Shown here one piece after another: positions 50,701 to 62,580 of a stretch of 64,000 nt of DNA; within the stretch, counting starts at the first letter, position 1; every line of letters begins with the position of its first letter. The position numbers and the translations under genes are program-made. Source of the stretch: Beaufortia kweichowensis. Its lineage: Eukaryota > Chordata > Actinopteri > Cypriniformes > Gastromyzontidae. Where the stretch lies: the NCBI GenBank assembly GCA_019155185.1, contig CM032806.1, positions 14,868,580-14,932,579 of the forward strand, in the 5' to 3' direction. The notes beneath the pieces were generated by a model. The model had not been told where the DNA came from. It was given only the letters and a program-made list of their open reading frames with translations, and ran no database searches.

Positions 50701-53700
50701 CACTTCTTAAACTATAACTACTACGTTTCCTTATTAATTTATAAATCTGTTAATTATCAAGGTCCTAAATTAACCATTTACTATTCCATTGAGGATCATC
50801 AAAACTATGCTATCTATTTATAATTTATATTATAAGACATGTATTTCTTATTTAAATATTTTAAATGAATTATTGGTTATGAAAACAGACTTAAGGACTG
50901 TTTTAACATAATGTTAAAAAATAATAATACTGTGCAGTCTTTTAATTTGTAGATGAAATGTAAAGTTGCTTATGAAATGAAGCATATCATGATATAGGCA
51001 TAAAATCACAGTGTTCTCTGTAGATCACCTGTGTGTGTTTGTGATTGGTGAATTTTATAACTAAAATGTCATTGTGTTTCTGGGTCACTATCTATTTAGG
51101 TTTTTAGTGTGATACTGTATGTGTGTGCAGTGAGAACCACTGTGTGTTGTTCTCACTAAAGTATTTCCCTCTTTGCATGTTGACACACAACAGAAGAGAA
51201 TGTGTATGCGTTTGTGCTTACATTGGACATGTGACTGTGTTTTATGCACAACCACACGTCCGTCTGTGATACACATTCACTGAAGTGTTGAAGTGCAGAC
51301 TGTTCACTATCCCCAGAGGTTGAGCAATAGCTGACCTGTTTGCCTCTTTACATATTACAATGTGTCATTAGTAGCGATTGCGATTAGTACTGTGATGTGA
51401 TATATTTACATTTACATATTTGGCACACGCTTTAATCCGAAGTGACTTGCAGTGTGTTCAACGAGCATTTTATCAGCAAGTGAACCCATGACCCTTGTGT
51501 TGCTATTGCAATGTTCTACCAGTTGAGCTACAAGAACACTTATTTATAAGCATTTATAATGATTATGATTATGATTATTTATATTGCCAGTGTGTGATTT
51601 GTAAAATTACACAAACCTGCAAAGGACAGACAACACAGGGAGGCTAAATAGAAAAGAAAATTAAGAGGAAAGGCATGTGGGGGAAGTCCAAAACTATAAA
51701 AAGAAAGTCCAAAGCACCACTAGACACTAAACAGAGGAGCACATTGCAAACTAACAACATCCTGTGCTTCAATCATGTGCTCAAACCAATGCACCTGTAT
51801 ACCAAAGCAAATTCCTTATACTTGTAAACTCATAGTACTGGGCAATAAAGGTGGTTAAGGTTCTGAACCTTGTATTGGTATATCTCACTCAATTGCGCCA
51901 TTGCGCCAAGGGGGATACAGAAGCAGATGCAAGAAAATTACCATTATCCCCCAGGCAAATCGTTCCCTTAATGTTGCTCGTACATGATTTAATTAACCCT
52001 TAAGTATTACTGTAAACCTGGCATGCAGCTGCAACTGCAGCTGTACAGTAAAACCCTGCCAACCACCCAGAAAACACTCTAGCATTGTGATGCCGAGGTT
52101 TGCAGGGAACTATTTTTTTTAAGTCAGTTATAGCTCTTTTCACAATGTATCAGAAGTGCATATTCAGAAGAAATTTTAAAATATAGTTTCTTAATAATAT
52201 AGTTTTCATGTAATGAAATACTGAGCCCAGCCTCTGTTTAAATTTCCATTGTAATTCAATAAGCTTGTGCTGGTTTGAGCTTAATGCAGCAACAGCATAT
52301 GTTAGCCAAACTGGTTGACCCAGAATGGCTAACTGATTAGACTAGTTGGACAGACACTTTATCCAATGCAACTTATAGTGTATTCAGAGTGTATTTTTAT
52401 CAGTTTGTGTCCTCCCTGAGAATCAAATCCATGACATGCTCTGCTGCTTTCACAATGTTCTGCCAAGAACGCTGGCATGCTGGTAAAGACACCAGCTTAC
52501 TATCTTTCGTAATGAGGTCCAGCATTCAAAAGCATTTTCTTTCTGCTTTTTCAGCAAGGGTCACATGGAATTACTTTGTTTATCACAGGATACAAAATGA
52601 GTAGTTGTCTTTAGATGTCTCCTAGCATAGATCCAAGTACTTCTCCTTTAATGATGTGACTTTAATCTTAGCATGGGTTTAGAGCAGTATATTGCAGAGG
52701 GCGGCAGTCTGATGCTAAACAGCCTGGAAGTGGTTTGTATTGATTTCTGCACGGATTCACTGTGCTGCTCAGCACTCCATCTATTGATCTCCTGTCTCAG
52801 ATTACACGACATGTGAGGTTAATGGAACTTATTTTCCTGACAGTTTTGTATTTCACAGCACTTTATCAGCCATTCACATATATCTCTGTCACTTCGTCCT
52901 AGTCCAGCACATGTTATTTATATTATATACAGTTTTAACGTACAGCGCGTTTCATAATGATCTAATGATCATTATGATGATCTAATCATAATGCATTGGT
53001 ATTTTAATAGTAACATTGTTAATAATAATATTTATATATCGAATAGTTACAGTACTCCATTGCAGTTCTGTGATTTCTGTGATCAGAAAACACACTGGAA
53101 TATTAAAAATCATCTTCACAGATTTTTACTGTGTTTGTTATGGATGGGGATGGCAGTGTTGTATGAGGGTGGAGGGAGCAAAATTTAGGAGGGTAGTGAA
53201 AGCATAATAATTTTGCAAAAAATTATAAGCACAAAGCACAGAGGCAAAAGTTTGTTTGAATGTTAAAAAATTAATTTAAAAAATGAGTCAACGTTTATGT
53301 AGTAGTAAATTATATAGTATTATATTACAAATTATACTACAAACACAGTATATACTGTAGTGTGAATGCAGATCATTGTGTTTCAGTGAAGTATTGTCTC
53401 ACTGTTATGATGTGTTATATTGATCTTCACTCTTATATTCCATGCACTTTCCTGGCAAAGCCATTCAGCTGCCTGTAAATTTGGCCATCACTCTCAATAT
53501 AACACACATACACAGATGTGGGTCAGCATTTTGTTCAGCTCTCATTATTTATGACACTGTACTCAGATTCCATTTCCATGTAATTGCACTTCTTTGTTAC
53601 TTCCTTGTACACATTCACTTAAGTTGATTGTTGTACCTTTTACTTAATCATGCTTTTTCTCTTTGTAGAAGAAACTGGTTCTGACATTCCACACATCCAC

Positions 53701-56700
53701 ACCAGCAGCCTGTAAACATCTGTGGAAATGTGCTGTAGAAAATCAGGCATTTTACAAGTGAGTTGTCCTATCAGTTTTCTCTCTCCCCAGTAGAATTTCT
53801 TTGTGTCGTGGTTGTTTCCTTGTGTTCTAGATTGTAACAGGGGCTTTATACAACAATTAAAAGGCTTCGAGCCATATGTCTAGTTACCCGACTGTGAGTT
53901 TCTTCTATGCAAAAATGAGCAAAAATTGAAAATTAGCTTTCGTTTTAAAATGTTTAAACTAAAATTTTAATATCATCATAGTTTTGCAATATTATATTTG
54001 TAGGGTAAAGAAGTCAATACAATAATGCCACACTCACCAACTTTAGCTATAAACAATGGTTTTATATGTTTATATATTACCTTTTACAGTTTTAAACATT
54101 TTTGTGATTTAAACATTTGCTGTGAAACCATAGACTGTTCAATAGCAGTGTGATGAAGAACTTTCAGGCAAAGAGACAAAAAGTCAGTAATCCAACAAAA
54201 CAAATAAAAAATAAAACAAGATATATTTTGGTGTGTTTCTTTACTCAGATCATCACATATTTGTATGCCAGTTTTTAAAAACCGTTTTTCTTTCTAGCCC
54301 AGAAACAAGAACATCCCTGTTTATATACTGTATTGGGCATTACTGGGTTTTTTACATGATCTACGGTCAATCCGACTAGAAGGAACCGTCAGGAGGACCT
54401 CTGAGGAACTCCAGAACTGCATTTATTGCTTAAAGGATCCCATAAGTTTTTGCAAGAACTGCCAAGACAACCGTGACAACAATGGTTCCTCAGAGAACCG
54501 CCTTTTGTAAAAAAGGTGCCTTTAGGTCCTCCTGACGGTTCCGCTGGTGTGGTACACTGAAGAACCTCAAATGGTTCCGCCATGATCTTTTCATTGTTAC
54601 AGTGTATGGTGTGAGTCTTAGAAGATTTGGACTGGGGATCTGTGAATGATTAGGGGTGGAGGGCGACTGTGGTCTGCATGATGATGGTTAGGAATCCTAA
54701 GAGTCATTCCTGGATGACCCAGTATTTATTTTGCCCAGAACATCAAAAAGGCGGCCTCTCTTATTCATAAGAGTTGAGTTGTTGGAACGAGTGGCAGAGG
54801 ATAGCATTACATCACCGGTAATGCTGTTAAGCTCTCTGTAATCAATGCAAGGTCTAGGACTCATCCTGGCATGAATGAAGATAAACGTTGCTGTGAAAAG
54901 GTGGACAGCACAATCAAAGAAGCTATGTGGTGTTAGTTCGGTAGCCTTGTCCAAAGCTAAAACAAGTCATTGAAGACAGAATGTTTAGTATTTGATTATT
55001 CTCTATGGCTTTCACATGGGTCACACAAAATTCCTTTATTTCTGTAGACAAAGTGGGAAATTTTCCCTCTGCCCATTTTTATACAAAAAGATCAAATCTG
55101 ACTATGCATTTTATGTAGAATGAACAGTTACCTCCTGTTTTTTCTCCCATATTGGCCCAAAAGCCTGGGCCCTGTCCTCTGATAGCAATAATATAATAAA
55201 GGCCACTTCATTTTTCTGTGTAAGCTAAAAGTTGTTGAGTAAGGTAAATGGAACATTGCAAGAAGGATCCCCATCACATTTATAAGATAATGTCGTGGAA
55301 TTGGGTGGTGATGACTTAGTAAGATGGTTGATGGTCTGCTTATCCATATGTGCGTTGCAGGTTAAGCAAGAAAAACTACACAGACAACGAAAGTATAGTA
55401 TTTTAATTTTAATAGATGAAAAAGTGCTTGGAGTTTCAATTATAAACACAAGAAAATGTTATAGTAATATGGGGAGATACAAATTGACTGTTATTCATAT
55501 GAATTTTTTTTATTGAGGACTCACAAATGTTATGTTGCAATGTTTTCTAAAAATGACACCAATGCAAGCTCCTAATTTTCTTTTCCTTGTTCCTATTTCT
55601 GGTTAGTATGTATGAGTAGGATCACATTTCTGCCGAAAGCCCTTTAATTAGGAGCCTAAATGGCAGCCAGACAGCAGGCCTGTGCTGTCAAACAAGAGCC
55701 CTGTCAATTACACCTGTTGTAATATTAACCACACACACAACAGTTTATCGGTTATAAACTTGATAGACACTTTTTTGACATTTTTAAAATTGCACAAACT
55801 GTAGCAGTAAACAACATAACATTCAGATAAACATGGCAGACTGTGTGTGGCTCACTCAGGGTGAGATCTATGCTTACGAGTCTGTCACCAGTTGTAGACG
55901 AGGCTTTTGCCGAATGCGATGTGACATTAGTGCGAAAATGAAACAGGATTTTTTGAATTCGGATTTTAAAGGATTATTAAAAAAGGAGTATGTAGATTTT
56001 TTTTACATAGGGTGCAGACAATTACTGCATAATAATGAAAACTAAATCTATGACATTGATAATGTATCCAAGGGAATCATTCACAAGGAGAAAAGCAAAG
56101 GGACTAGACCTAAACCCTGTGGTCTCTGTACACAACTTTCCATAAACAAATAGAATCTAAAGTTTGCAGAACTTAGTTTTGGCAGACCACTAATACAGTA
56201 CCAACAAAAAGAGATGCAGTTGTTTTAGATGATAGAGGCAAGTCATGAAAAGCACTGTCTATGCTGCTTTGTCAAAGTTTAAATTAAAGTATGTAAATTG
56301 AGGAATGTCTGCTTTTATGATTACAACATAAATATACAAAGACACATAAATACACACAAATCACTGTTAATTTAGAAATTTCATTGTTTTCACTTAATTT
56401 AATGTTTTCTTTGATTTTTGTGATCTAGATGTGCAAAATCCAGTCAGATAAAGACTGTGTCCAGCAGCAGTATATTTTTCAAGGGAAGCAGATTTCGCTA
56501 CAGGTGAGATCATTTTATTACATGTACTCTGTAACCTTTCAGCTGATGCTGTTAATCATACTGTACTGTACACGCCAATTTGATTTGTTGCATTTACCAG
56601 AATTATGACTGCAATGTGCATGTAAAATACTGCAAAATAGTAATGGCACAAGGAAGTAAATCTATGTTTATTGTTTTATTTCAGTGGAAGGGTGGCTAAA

Positions 56701-59700
56701 GAAGTGATTGAAGCCAGTTCAAAGATTCAGAGAGAGCCACCTGTTGTACACAGGTACTCCCTTTTCTTTTTGGTATTGCAATCCAGACCAAATTTTGATA
56801 TTGTGGTTATTCTTGTTCACATGTTTTAAAAGGTCCACACTTTAATACAATGTTTCTTGCATGAACAACAGTCATAGTTTAGTTTTGCATAACAAAACTA
56901 ACCCTAACCCTAACCTAACCCTACTGCTCTGACCCTTCTTAAAGACTTACATGTAAATGTTTTGACCGGCTAACCTTTGTGTCTCAACATTGTTCACACT
57001 GTGCATTTACATTAAATTTACAACAATGCCCTTGTGACTTTTGTGTTGCTAGCCCATTAATCTAGCAATTGAACCAATCCCAGAGCAAGACAAATGACTA
57101 AATACTGAATATGGGTACTTATATAAAAATGCGAGCAGGTATATGTTATGGTGCTCATAGTTGTATATTTATTCATTTTTACTTGAATTTTACAATATAA
57201 CTTTACTTGTCATACAATAGAATATGACTGCATGTCATATTCTTTTCTTTGAAGCTATGTCACAACTGTTCCTGAATTTAAATTAACATAATTCAAAGTT
57301 TGTCTTCGTTCTTCTGCTGCTTTGATTGTTTCAGATGTCAGTTTGGCCAAAGCAGAAGCTTTACTTCACTTAGTCATAAACAGCTGATAATAAACATGGA
57401 GCCGCTTCTACCAGCACTGAGCTCTAGCAGGGAACACAGAGATGTCTCAGCAGACAATGGTAACACAAACATGCTTGTCTTGAATGTTCCGGCACATACA
57501 TTGAAAATCAAGTAATTCATTTATCTTCAAAAAGAGCTGATTGTATAATTTGGTATCTGGTTAACCCAACTTTTAGACAGACTCCAGAATTCCCGAAAGT
57601 AGTGAATCTTGCCAGATTAAGAAAGTGCTTTCCAAGTTTGTGTTTAATATGCATTAGACAGTCGGTGAATGGACTGTGGTTGCACCATCTGAGTCTAAGA
57701 CTGAGACAGATAAAGCTGGTTTACTCACTCACATACTTTTTGAGCGATCAAAATGTCTCCATGTCACCAAAATGTCTCCTGGGAGAGATTTTAGTAAACA
57801 GGAAATATTGCATTGTATAAATGACGACTATTTGTTCACTTAAAAGATTAGTTCGAAAAGACTGTTTCGTTCTCAAACGTATCATCACTAGAAATAAATA
57901 AATAAGTGGTAAAATGCCTATAAATGTGTTCTTTTCATAATGGCATCAGTAAAAACAAGAAAACAAATGATGCAGTATAGCATAAACATTATATAGTGCA
58001 CATTGCACCTTTAAAACAACTCTAAACCACTGTACAGACAGTGTTGACAGATGTATGGCACCTGTTCTCAGGGGATCTGTTGAAAATGAGCTGATGATGT
58101 GCTGGTCTCTGTGGAGACCCCAATCAGAGCATTAAAAATACTCCTACGATCATCTCAGCGGACATCGTGTTAGCACTGAAAGTTTGGAGTCTTGCCCAGA
58201 CTTGTGCTATAAAAGTAAAGAAGTATGTTAAAGCACCGATTCATTCTTGTAAAGTTAGAACCTGCTGGTTAAATTTAGTAAATTAAATCATTCAGCTGTT
58301 AAAACTCTCATTATTTAGATTAAATGAAAGAATGTTGTGATTAAAATGTTTAACAAGCAGTTATTTCATGAAGAGGTCAAGTCATGTGAATGAGGAAACA
58401 TAAAGCCCTTGTTAAGAGATCTGAAGCTGGTACTGCATCTCTCCTAAGCCCCTCACAGATCAGATTACCAGAGAAAAGGACAAGGTTTTAAGGACTAAAT
58501 GCCACATAAGCCTGTCTCAGGGTTTTCTTGTACATCCTGTACAAATGCAGTCTACCCCTATGTGCATCACTTGTATTTGCACAATTAATACAGTACAATG
58601 AATACAATAAAATTATTTTTTTTGTCGCATTAAATAACAAAATATGAAAAACAAGTGGCACCTGTAAACAAATCATGCTAGGTCTTCAGTTAGAACTAAC
58701 TTTTTACAGTGATTTAACTGTAAGGGTTAAGAGGATTTTAGTGGATGTATGAAGTGACTAACCCGAACACACACACACAGACTGAGGCTACTGTGATGAA
58801 TTATGTGTGCTTATAAGACATGAAGTGAAACATCACCAAATGCTACACCACCCACAAAGCTGGGGTTTTTTGGTTGGTTGCCAGGGTGTTGCTATGCAAA
58901 TGCTATGCAGTTTTTAACAGATTTTTGACTGGCTGTTGTTGTGTTGCTACACAATCAGTAAGTTGTTCCTGGTGATTGGTATGGTGTTTGTGTATCTCAT
59001 AGGTATGGTAAAGGTCAGGTAGGTCCTACCTGAATAGATAATTTTGTCACGTTTACCATTTAAAATGAGAGTGCAGATGGGACAGGTTACACAATGAAGT
59101 TTACTACTTGTAATAGTGACATTTGCCTTATGCATTTGATGCAGTACAGAAGCATTAGAGATTGTGTTCTTAGTCTGTGAGAACTGTGAGTCATACTGGA
59201 ATATCCGGCTTCTTTTTGGTACACTGAATCTGTCGGCAGAATACCAAGGAAGTTTGTGTCTTGTTTAGGGGGTAATTTGCAACTCAAGCAAGTGACGTCA
59301 TCGTGACATATGATTAAAATAGACCATTTGCTGACTCTCCCCTTGCTGTGTTTAAGCCCAAGAAAGTGTTTAATGTTTGGATTTGCCACGATGTTGTTAG
59401 AACCAGCTTTAATTCAGGAATAGTCCTTGTTATATTAATAAAAACTGAAAAGAAACCAGAGATTGTCAAGATACAAAAGCAGGACACCTCAGACTAAACC
59501 TGGATGTATGTGTGTGTGATGTCTTAGAGATGTACTGTTATGCAGAGCGTATCTTTTCATCATAATCAGCCCCTGTGATTAGCAAGTCCACATGCTATGA
59601 ATGATGCTGTATAAATAGCTCATCCTGCATTTGGGCTGATCCAACCCTTAATACCCAGACTTTGTTAACACTGTCTGCTATCCAGTGAAGAGAAGGGGTC

Positions 59701-62014
59701 AGCCAGATCCAATCCTATGGGTGTGCGTGATTTATCCCAACATTCAACAAAGTCAGATGAGTCGGAGAGAGCGTTTGACAGAGAGAAGAACCCAGCAGAA
59801 GGTCTATGTACAGAGGGTTTGAGATAGGATAGAAACAAGAGATGTATAGAGAGTTATGATATGGATGTTTTCGGAGAACAAGGGGAGTGTGGAACGGGCG
59901 TTCAGGATGTGGTTGGTTGTGAAATGGTTGATGAGGAAGTTATACAAGAAGATGTAGATGAGGTTCTTAACGCTTTCCTGGATAACAGCTTAAAGGAACG
60001 AGCAGACGGCATCCGATGCCAGGTGAAGATCACCACCCGCCACAACCTGCAGCTTCGCATGGCCAATCACACAGCACGAGATGTCTATGTACGGCTTCTT
60101 GGCCACGGGGAACGCATCTCAGGATCTGGTATGAAAGCTACCAAAAGCTGTTGAAATAATTATTTTTCACTAGCGTCTGTTTAATAGAACCGTAATGGTG
60201 CAGTGAAAGACCAGATGCTGGACTCATCTATGAGAACAGCTCCATAAGTACGACTACACTGTTTCTTTAGTGACTATTAGCATTGTGACACTCTGTAATT
60301 TTAATGCTAAAGAGCATGCTTGGCCTACTGTGGAGAATTAAATTATTAGAAATTCTAGAAATACAGAGATTTTCAGTTGGAATGGTCTGTTTTTGTTGGA
60401 CCAGTTACTCTTAAAAACATTTAAAAACCTTAGTAACTGTTAGCAACATGTTTTTCTTCTATTTTTTATATACAGTACTTTGCTTTAATGTCAGATTATA
60501 AGGGAAACCAGGATTTGTTTCTGCTCTTTTGTTTTGAAAAATTACTAAATTGTGACTTTTCTTTTCTGTCGACTTTCTTTTGGAAAATCACCTTGAAATA
60601 GAGAAATGAAACTGTTGCATCTGACTGTTACCATGGCAACCGTGACGGTCTGTTTCTAGTGATGACTCTTGCCTCCTGGGCTCTTTATATGTGTCGCTAT
60701 GGTGACATGTTCTCTGTTCCCATGCCTTCATCTAGCCCTTTCAGTGTTTCTTTTAAAGGGTATAAAGTGATTATCCAATTTGGTTAGATAAATATGACAT
60801 TTCAAGCATAGCCTGTTAAGGCTGATGAAGTAAAATCCAATATAATTTCTTAGTGATGGATTGTTTAAATTGATATTGTATTCTGACTACAGAATGCCAA
60901 AAAATGCTTTTATTACAAAGTCTTTTATGTGAACATTTCATATGAAAGAACTTGAAAGAAGAGAAGATGAGATTTTTATTTTAGTTGGCAATGTTAAGTG
61001 AGTGCTGTGAACATTGGAGAAGAGTTGCATGGAGAACCCTCGACGTCAGTGACAACTTAGCCAGGAGTCTTGTCTTAATCCACACTACTCAGGCAGCTGG
61101 GTCTATATTTAGACCTGACTTGTCCAAAGAACACAGGCTACAGTCATTGCTCTTTGTTACTGTATGAGCACATACATACACACACACATAGAGACAGTAA
61201 GGACTTCAGCAATTATTTGTATAAAGCAAGTAAATGTACAGGATCCAAAATGAGAGACCAACTTGGGAAGAACATTTTAGACAGTTGTATCAGAATTCAC
61301 TGTACTGTATATCCTTAAAAAAATGTACATGTAAAAAACAAATAACATGTTATATGCTCTGCAGGTCTTCTGGCTTTGAAAGACTCCGTTCACTTATCTC
61401 CGCTGAAACCCTCAGTGACACCTGAAGAGGTGGAGATAGAGGATAAAGAAAAGGTTCAAGAAAGACAAAATGATGAGACAACCAATAGAACAGGAGCAGA
61501 TGAGGAGAAAAGAGAGACAAGTGCAGAAAATGAAGATGAAGAGAATGACACCCTCACCATTTCTGACACGGCATATAACCCGTGTGCCAGCATGGTGCCA
61601 ACACCAGTGGAGGAGAGCCAGGGTGGGTTAGACATAATGTTCCAGAGCCCTGCACGCATGCTGAGGGAGCTTCACGACAATCCAGAGATGCAGGTGGAGC
61701 TTCAGGCCGAACGGGACAGGGACCGGGCCAGCGAGGCGTATCGCCAATCATTGTCCAACTTGTCAAATGGGCGGCAGCAGGTGCAGGCTTGCCTGCGCAG
61801 TGCCGCGCGTCTGGTGGTGATGGCCACTGGTCTTCTCATGATTCTACTTCCGCTGCTTCTCTTGCTACTGGAGTCAGATCTGGACATCTCGTTCTTGCAT
61901 GACATTCGCCAGACGCCAGAGTTTGAGCAGTTCCACTATGAGTACTACTGCCCTATGCGACAATGGTTTCTCTGCAAACTTGAACTCATAATGGAGCAGC
62001 TATGGGAGGAGTGA
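38237..62014 (+). CDS. frmd3: FERM domain-containing protein 3 (4.1O)
   Basis: Member of the band 4.1 family that links membrane and cytoskeleton. Fourteen exons in phase: 38237-38341, 44931-45035, 46359-46401, 47045-47123, 48820-48917, 49174-49297, 49392-49479, 49692-49780, 49939-50002, 53669-53757, 56429-56503, 56685-56753, 57335-57459, 61365-62014; 600 residues (human 597). The start at 38237 gives MKMLRFRSPSMSSLAQE, like human MKMIHFRSSSVKSLSQE. The FERM domain fills about residues 20-315 (DYFGIRYVDPEKQRHW, YSMCFRVKFYP, RDIYHGRLLC, LGDYDPEEHPADYISDF, FYVIGVQKEKK, ACKHLWKCAVENQAFYK). The FERM-adjacent segment follows (SSSIFFKGSRFRYSGR), then an acidic low-complexity region and a transmembrane stretch at about 534-554 near the conserved tail TPEFEQFHYEYYCP. 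The large introns hold mostly repeats and two possible alternative exons. Confidence 0.96.
38936..39165 (+). CDS. Candidate alternative terminal exon of frmd3 (28 codons plus 3' UTR)
   Basis: A CTTGACAG acceptor at 38928-38935 is followed by 28 open codons and a TGA at 39020-39022, then AATAAA at 39140-39145. frmd3 exon 1 ends in phase 0 and this exon begins in phase 0, so splicing would give a 63-residue protein. The peptide begins QTESDQKEHMKKLSEM and continues with FKQIRQQMTGKL, a likely amphipathic helix. The other two frames stop within a few codons. I do not recognise the peptide. It could instead be a chance acceptor or a remnant of another gene. Confidence 0.45.
39144..39389. repeat. 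Local duplication, copy A
   Basis: The block from AAAAGACAAAGCTGACAG through TAATTTAAGGTCATTTT recurs at 40240-40487 with high identity. Copy A carries about 46 extra bases after GCTGACAG. It starts at the poly(A) signal of the candidate short exon. Confidence 0.85.
40240..40487. repeat. Local duplication, copy B
   Basis: Direct repeat of 39144-39389, about 1.1 kb downstream. It lacks the roughly 46-base segment present in copy A and has a small internal expansion (TTTTAATGATTTTTTATC and a second TTAATAACTAA). Confidence 0.85.
42185..42370 (+). repeat. Purine-rich GA tract, frmd3 intron 1
   Basis: About 185 bases that are almost all G and A (for example AGAGGAGAGGAGTAGAGGGG). It is imperfect and not a clean microsatellite. 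It lies next to the minus-strand exon-like block at 42788-42938. Confidence 0.75.
45205..45365. repeat. Short inverted-repeat element (AGCTGTCACTGGG ends)
   Basis: GTACAAAAGCTGTCACTGGG near 45217 is mirrored by CCCAGTGACAGCTTTTTGTC near 45339, enclosing about 100 bases. It is a typical fish MITE layout, in the frmd3 intron between exons 2 and 3. Confidence 0.7.
45586..45862. repeat. MITE-like element with TTAAAAATAAAGG ends
   Basis: TACACTTTTAAAAAGAATAA at the left is mirrored by TTTATTTTTAAGAGTGTA at the right. The inside has repeated AAGAACC/GGTTC blocks (CACAAGAACCATTCAGGTTC). Same intron as the element at 45205. Confidence 0.75.
47575..47700. repeat. Broken copy of the palindromic repeat family
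   Basis: GACACTTAAGACTGGAGTGA and AATTCAGCTTTGCATCACAG match the copy near 32381-32430 almost exactly. The copy is cut off by the TA microsatellite at 47704. Confidence 0.85.
47704..47784. repeat. (TA)n microsatellite
   Basis: About 40 uninterrupted TA units in the frmd3 intron between exons 4 and 5, at the edge of a broken repeat copy. Confidence 0.97.
51405..51545 (-). repeat. tRNA-derived SINE-like fragment
   Basis: TATTTACATTTACATATTTG, then a GACTTGCAGTG block, then TCTACCAGTTGAGCTACAAG, which resembles the A-box end of a tRNA-derived SINE read backwards. A related, more decayed copy is at about 52340-52470. The 50003-53668 intron otherwise holds no exon I can support. Confidence 0.6.
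54375..54610. repeat. Inverted-repeat element in frmd3 intron
   Basis: AGGAACCGTCAGGAGGACCT at 54381-54400 is the complement of AGGTCCTCCTGACGGTTCC at 54524-54542. The right part (54540-54605) matches 24455-24570 in reverse complement. Confidence 0.8.
54690..54960 (-). pseudogene. Short decayed Ty3/gypsy-type reverse-transcriptase remnant
   Basis: The minus strand encodes RPCIDYRELNSIT, close to the RPCIDYRxLN motif in gypsy-type reverse transcriptase. Downstream the frame no longer follows the domain and no protease, integrase or LTR was seen nearby. It is a dead fragment in a frmd3 intron. Confidence 0.5.
56898..56922. repeat. Interstitial telomere-like (CCCTAA)n
   Basis: Four imperfect CTAACC units in the intron after frmd3 exon 12. 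Confidence 0.85.
58850..58970. repeat. GGTTGCCAGGGTGTTGCTAT-type dispersed repeat fragment
   Basis: GGTTGGTTGCCAGGGTGTTG and TGCTATGCAAATGCTATGC resemble a common fish repeat of GTTGCTAGG units. A second small fragment is near 44803-44840. Confidence 0.45.
59610..59617 (+). promoter_or_regulatory. frmd3: TATA box of a candidate internal frmd3 promoter
   Basis: TATAAATA followed by G, with a CACATG E-box just upstream at 59589-59594. A start about 30 bases downstream (near 59640) would produce the leader of the exon at 59861-60128. Confidence 0.5.
59861..60128 (+). CDS. frmd3: Candidate alternative first coding exon of frmd3 (FERM-less isoform)
   Basis: An ATG in good context (G at -3 and +4) opens 89 codons that end at a GTATGA donor in phase 1. 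That is the phase at which frmd3 exon 13 joins the last exon (61365), so the product would be 305 residues. It would have a new N terminus (MDVFGEQGECGTGVQD, an acidic stretch, then a basic part with TTRHNLQLRMANHTARDVYV), the acidic tail, and the transmembrane segment at about 239-258. The FERM domain would be missing. Codons in the 3' half are GC-rich at third positions, unlike the flanking intron. I do not recognise the N-terminal part. It could also be an independent gene sharing the last exon. Confidence 0.6.
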
Positions 62015-62580
62015 GGAAGACTGCTATTGGCCACATCACATCACCAGAGAGAAGCAATGGTGGAAATAAAAAAAGAAGAAGCAGGTTTACTCTCCAACAT
62101 CAAGTTATTTATGCCCATTTATCTTTGAAAATCATAATTTGGTTAAACCATACCACTGTTTGAGGATGAGGATAACAGTTGAAGTTCTCAGTGAAGTAAT
62201 TGGGGTGAGACGAGTTCATAAAGGTGTAAATCTGTATTTCTGTTTTAGCAGATGGTTCAGAATTTACAAATACCTCAGATTGTCCGGTAAGCTAAATAAA
62301 TGGCGTAAGCAAAGCACAGCTCTGATATAAATGCATTAAGACATCATACATTTTATCTTTTATGGTCTATGCCATTTTAAAATGATTTTGCATGTGCCAG
62401 TCAGGGTCCAAAATTAACTTATTAAGACTGAGTTATAAATATTTCTTATTTATTTGACAATTTTGTAACTGTTTTCTCTATGATGCAACATTGGATGGGC
62501 CAGTCTCTCACAAAAATAACTGGACATATCATGATTTACCAGTAAAGTTATAACAATAAAACAAAACAAAAAATGCCAGA
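62015..62580 (+). other. frmd3: frmd3 3' UTR with poly(A) signal
   Basis: Noncoding sequence after the stop. AATAAA at 62554-62559 is the best signal. Confidence 0.6.
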
